Assembly: GCA_001829395.1 (NCBI GenBank)
Contig: MIBD01000137.1
Coordinates: forward strand, 1 to 7,544
Length of the DNA: 7,544 nucleotides
Direction: 5' to 3'
Source of the DNA: Spirochaetes bacterium GWF1_49_6
GTDB taxonomy: Bacteria > Spirochaetota > Brevinematia > Brevinematales > GWF1-51-8
Each line of letters opens with the position of its first letter. Position 1 is the stretch's first letter. The notes beneath the pieces were generated by a model. It did no database searches. It was not told the DNA's origin and worked only from the letters and a program-made list of their open reading frames with translations. A program made the translations under genes and the position numbers. This document shows, one piece after another, positions 6,293 to 7,544 of this stretch.

Positions 6293-6321
6293 ATTTTAAA
6301 GAATAATTCTTTTGCTGTCAA
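6293..6321 (-). promoter_or_regulatory. Near-consensus promoter of the CHASE2 cyclase operon
   Basis: On the minus strand a perfect TTGACA (6321-6316) is followed after 17 nt by TAAAAT (6298-6293), five of six matches to the -10 consensus. Transcription would start near 6286, giving a 25-nt leader before the ATG at 6261. The surrounding gap (6262-6413) is very AT-rich. It also carries a 7-bp inverted repeat, GAATGAA (6324-6330) and TTCATTC (6387-6393), upstream of the -35, which may be chance. I found no clear terminator for the preceding gene in this gap. Confidence 0.78.
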
Positions 6322-6413
6322 TTGAATGAAACAAATAAATTCCAAAAATCGATATTTTATTCTAGAAAAATGTAATAATGCTCATATTCATTCTAAAACA
6401 CTAATCTTTCAGC

Positions 6414-7103
6414 TTATTCGAGGAATAGTATCCCGCCCAAATCCCGAATTGCGCCCCCGTTAATCTCACAAAGCTCGTTACCCGCGTCGAGGATGAACCT
6501 CCTGAGCGTTTCGCCCTCGGGGATACTTTCCGGCGATCCCGCGATAAAGACACGGTTTCCGTAACGCCCCATCGCGCCGCCGATAAACCCGTGGGGAAAC
6601 CCGTCGAGAGCGACCCCCTCCGGGCTGATATATAGCACATCGAACCCCGCGACGTTCAGACTTTTTTCGATCCCCCTATCGGACGTAATAAACCGCCCGC
6701 CGCCTACCGGCAGGAGATTACAACGGGTGTACCCTTGCTGAACATCGATGATTTTCCCCGAACCCCAGAAATCCAGAATTGCCCTGTCTGTGATATCCCC
6801 GCGATGTATTAGTACGTTGTCGGAGATAACGCAATTATAACCCGCCGTCCACGGATATTCCGCGCCGACATTGCTATAACCGGGTCTGCATACTATACCC
6901 TCATTTTCCAGAGTTTTCAAGTAGAATTTTGGAGTATTCGGCGCGGCGATTACCTCTTTCCCGGCCTGGCAGAAAAACAGATCGGGATGCCCGGATATCG
7001 CGGGATAGACAATATCCTGGGTAATAAACTCCACCACTTTACCGAAACTCCGCAGGGTTTCCTTAGCGGCATCGTCCGCGCGGGCGTCAATCAATATCAG
7101 CAT
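6414..7103 (-). CDS. DUF6873-family GME-fold protein
   Basis: The 229-residue protein resembles the DUF6873 family, described as having the guanidino-group-modifying-enzyme (GME) fold. Function is unknown and I do not assign a reaction. From memory of the family, recognisable conserved stretches are GHPDLFF (38-44), APN (54-56), AEYPWTAGYN (81-90), His100, VQQGYTRCNL (121-130, with Cys128), FITSDRGI (138-145) and HGFIGGAMG (171-179). There is no signal peptide, so it is probably cytosolic. The frame is open further upstream (an ATG-type start is possible to 7226), but that extension lies inside the radical SAM gene and has no family resemblance. ATG at 7103 begins the expected MLILIDAR strand and has AGGG 6 nt upstream. 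It overlaps the radical SAM gene by 17 nt, implying co-translation. Length fits the family. Confidence 0.8.
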   Translation of the reverse strand: MLILIDARADDAAKETLRSFGKVVEFITQDIVYPAISGHPDLFFCQAGKEVIAAPNTPKFYLKTLENEGIVCRPGYSNVGAEYPWTAGYNCVISDNVLIHRGDITDRAILDFWGSGKIIDVQQGYTRCNLLPVGGGRFITSDRGIEKSLNVAGFDVLYISPEGVALDGFPHGFIGGAMGRYGNRVFIAGSPESIPEGETLRRFILDAGNELCEINGGAIRDLGGILFLE

Positions 7104-7544
7104 GGAATTCCCTGCCCTCGAGCGATTTATCCACGGCGAACCCGACCGTCCTGTATCGTTCTTCCAGCCGTTTCCGGTTCGCCCCGCCGAATCCTGCGGC
7201 ATAGTTGATTTCACCTTCCGGGACATGAATCGTTATCCCGCGCGTTTTATCGCTGTCAATCCCCGCGAACCTCCGCCTCCACAGCCCGGTATAGACCATT
7301 TCGCGGAACTGGGGGTGAAACGGCCCCGCGAGGACGGCTGTCCCGGCGGTTAAATCCTCCGAGGCATGCAGTCCGATTTTAATGATACGGACACCCCCCG
7401 CTTCCAATATCTCCGTCATATCCGCCGTCCAATCGACCGCATCTTCCATCGTCAGGGGCACGTACTTCCCCGCGCGGTAATCGTCCGCCAGCGGAGTACC
7501 GTCGATAACTACCGCGGGATAGATACGGGCATCGTGCGCCCCTA
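7087..7544 (-). CDS. Elp3-like radical SAM protein, C-terminal fragment (start lies outside the window)
   Basis: The frame is open to the right edge, so only the last 151 residues are visible and the iron-sulfur CxxxCxxC motif is not. The fragment begins GAHDARIYPAVVIDGTPLAD and continues YRAGKYVPLTMEDAV (22-36). This is the typical radical SAM C-terminal region (Radical_SAM_C) of bacterial Elp3-like proteins: 'RIYP..VI.GT.L...Y..G.Y.PL..E.AV'. Next come IKIGLHASED (54-63) and AGPFHPQFREMV (72-83), also family features. The very end (102-151) is a poorly described tail. Bacterial members are annotated as Elp3-like, but their substrate is mostly unproven, and no acetyltransferase domain is visible in this part. 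A GTG at 7461 could look like a start, but conserved family sequence continues upstream of it. The TGA stop at 7087 lies inside the DUF6873 gene. Confidence 0.85.
   Translation of the reverse strand, partial: GAHDARIYPAVVIDGTPLADDYRAGKYVPLTMEDAVDWTADMTEILEAGGVRIIKIGLHASEDLTAGTAVLAGPFHPQFREMVYTGLWRRRFAGIDSDKTRGITIHVPEGEINYAAGFGGANRKRLEERYRTVGFAVDKSLEGREFHADID

Noticed and set aside
6324..6393. GAATGAA/TTCATTC inverted repeat upstream of the cyclase promoter
   Set aside because: Seven-base arms over 70 nt in very AT-rich DNA are easily expected by chance, and it cannot form a compact hairpin terminator.
7104..7226. Longer N-terminus for the DUF6873 protein, starting at 7226
   Set aside because: The added 41 residues are polar, match nothing expected at the start of the family and lie entirely inside the radical SAM gene. 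ATG at 7103 fits the family start and has a ribosome-binding site.
7087..7461. A separate 124-residue gene starting at GTG 7461
   Set aside because: The frame stays open to the window edge, and upstream codons encode the conserved RIYP / GTPLAD portion of the radical SAM C-terminal region, so this is the end of a longer gene.

Overview
The window comes from a Gram-negative-type bacterium of middling GC content. It encodes a lipoprotein, a predicted outer-membrane beta-barrel and several secreted proteins, and promoters match the ordinary -35/-10 consensus. The combination of ClpS/ClpA, a CHASE2 cyclase beside a FecR-domain protein, and an Elp3-like radical SAM gene followed by a DUF6873 protein would fit Spirochaetota or a related didermic lineage. 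That placement is a guess from gene content, because no ribosomal RNA or phylogenetic marker is present. Every gene I can support lies on the minus strand, so the window reads biologically from right to left.

Right end (7544 to 6414): the C-terminal 151 residues of an Elp3-like radical SAM protein enter from outside the window. Its stop codon overlaps by 17 nt the start of a 229-residue DUF6873 protein (guanidino-group-modifying-enzyme fold, function unknown). A 152-nt AT-rich gap follows, carrying a near-consensus promoter (TTGACA, 17 nt, TAAAAT).

Centre (6261 to 1601): that promoter appears to drive a tight four-gene operon. The genes are a membrane CHASE2-class III adenylate cyclase (769 aa), an unrecognised secreted 152-aa protein, a secreted FecR-domain protein (224 aa) and a predicted outer-membrane beta-barrel (396 aa). 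The gaps are 14, 1 and 11 nt, and two of the ribosome-binding sites overlap the end of the preceding gene. The layout runs from a cytoplasmic cAMP-producing domain, through its periplasmic sensor and two periplasmic proteins, to an outer-membrane protein. This suggests an envelope-sensing module that reports through a cyclic nucleotide. This is the most interesting part of the window.

Left end (1600 to 1): a 254-nt non-coding gap holds a perfect 12-bp hairpin whose T-run lies on the plus strand, plus nested inverted repeats. It is followed by a glycine-repeat lipoprotein of the DUF2807/head-GIN family, then a strong promoter, clpS, and the first 52 codons of clpA, which runs off the window. 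ClpS and ClpA together form the N-degron-recognising branch of the ClpAP protease.

I see no tRNA, rRNA, CRISPR array, insertion sequence or phage gene.
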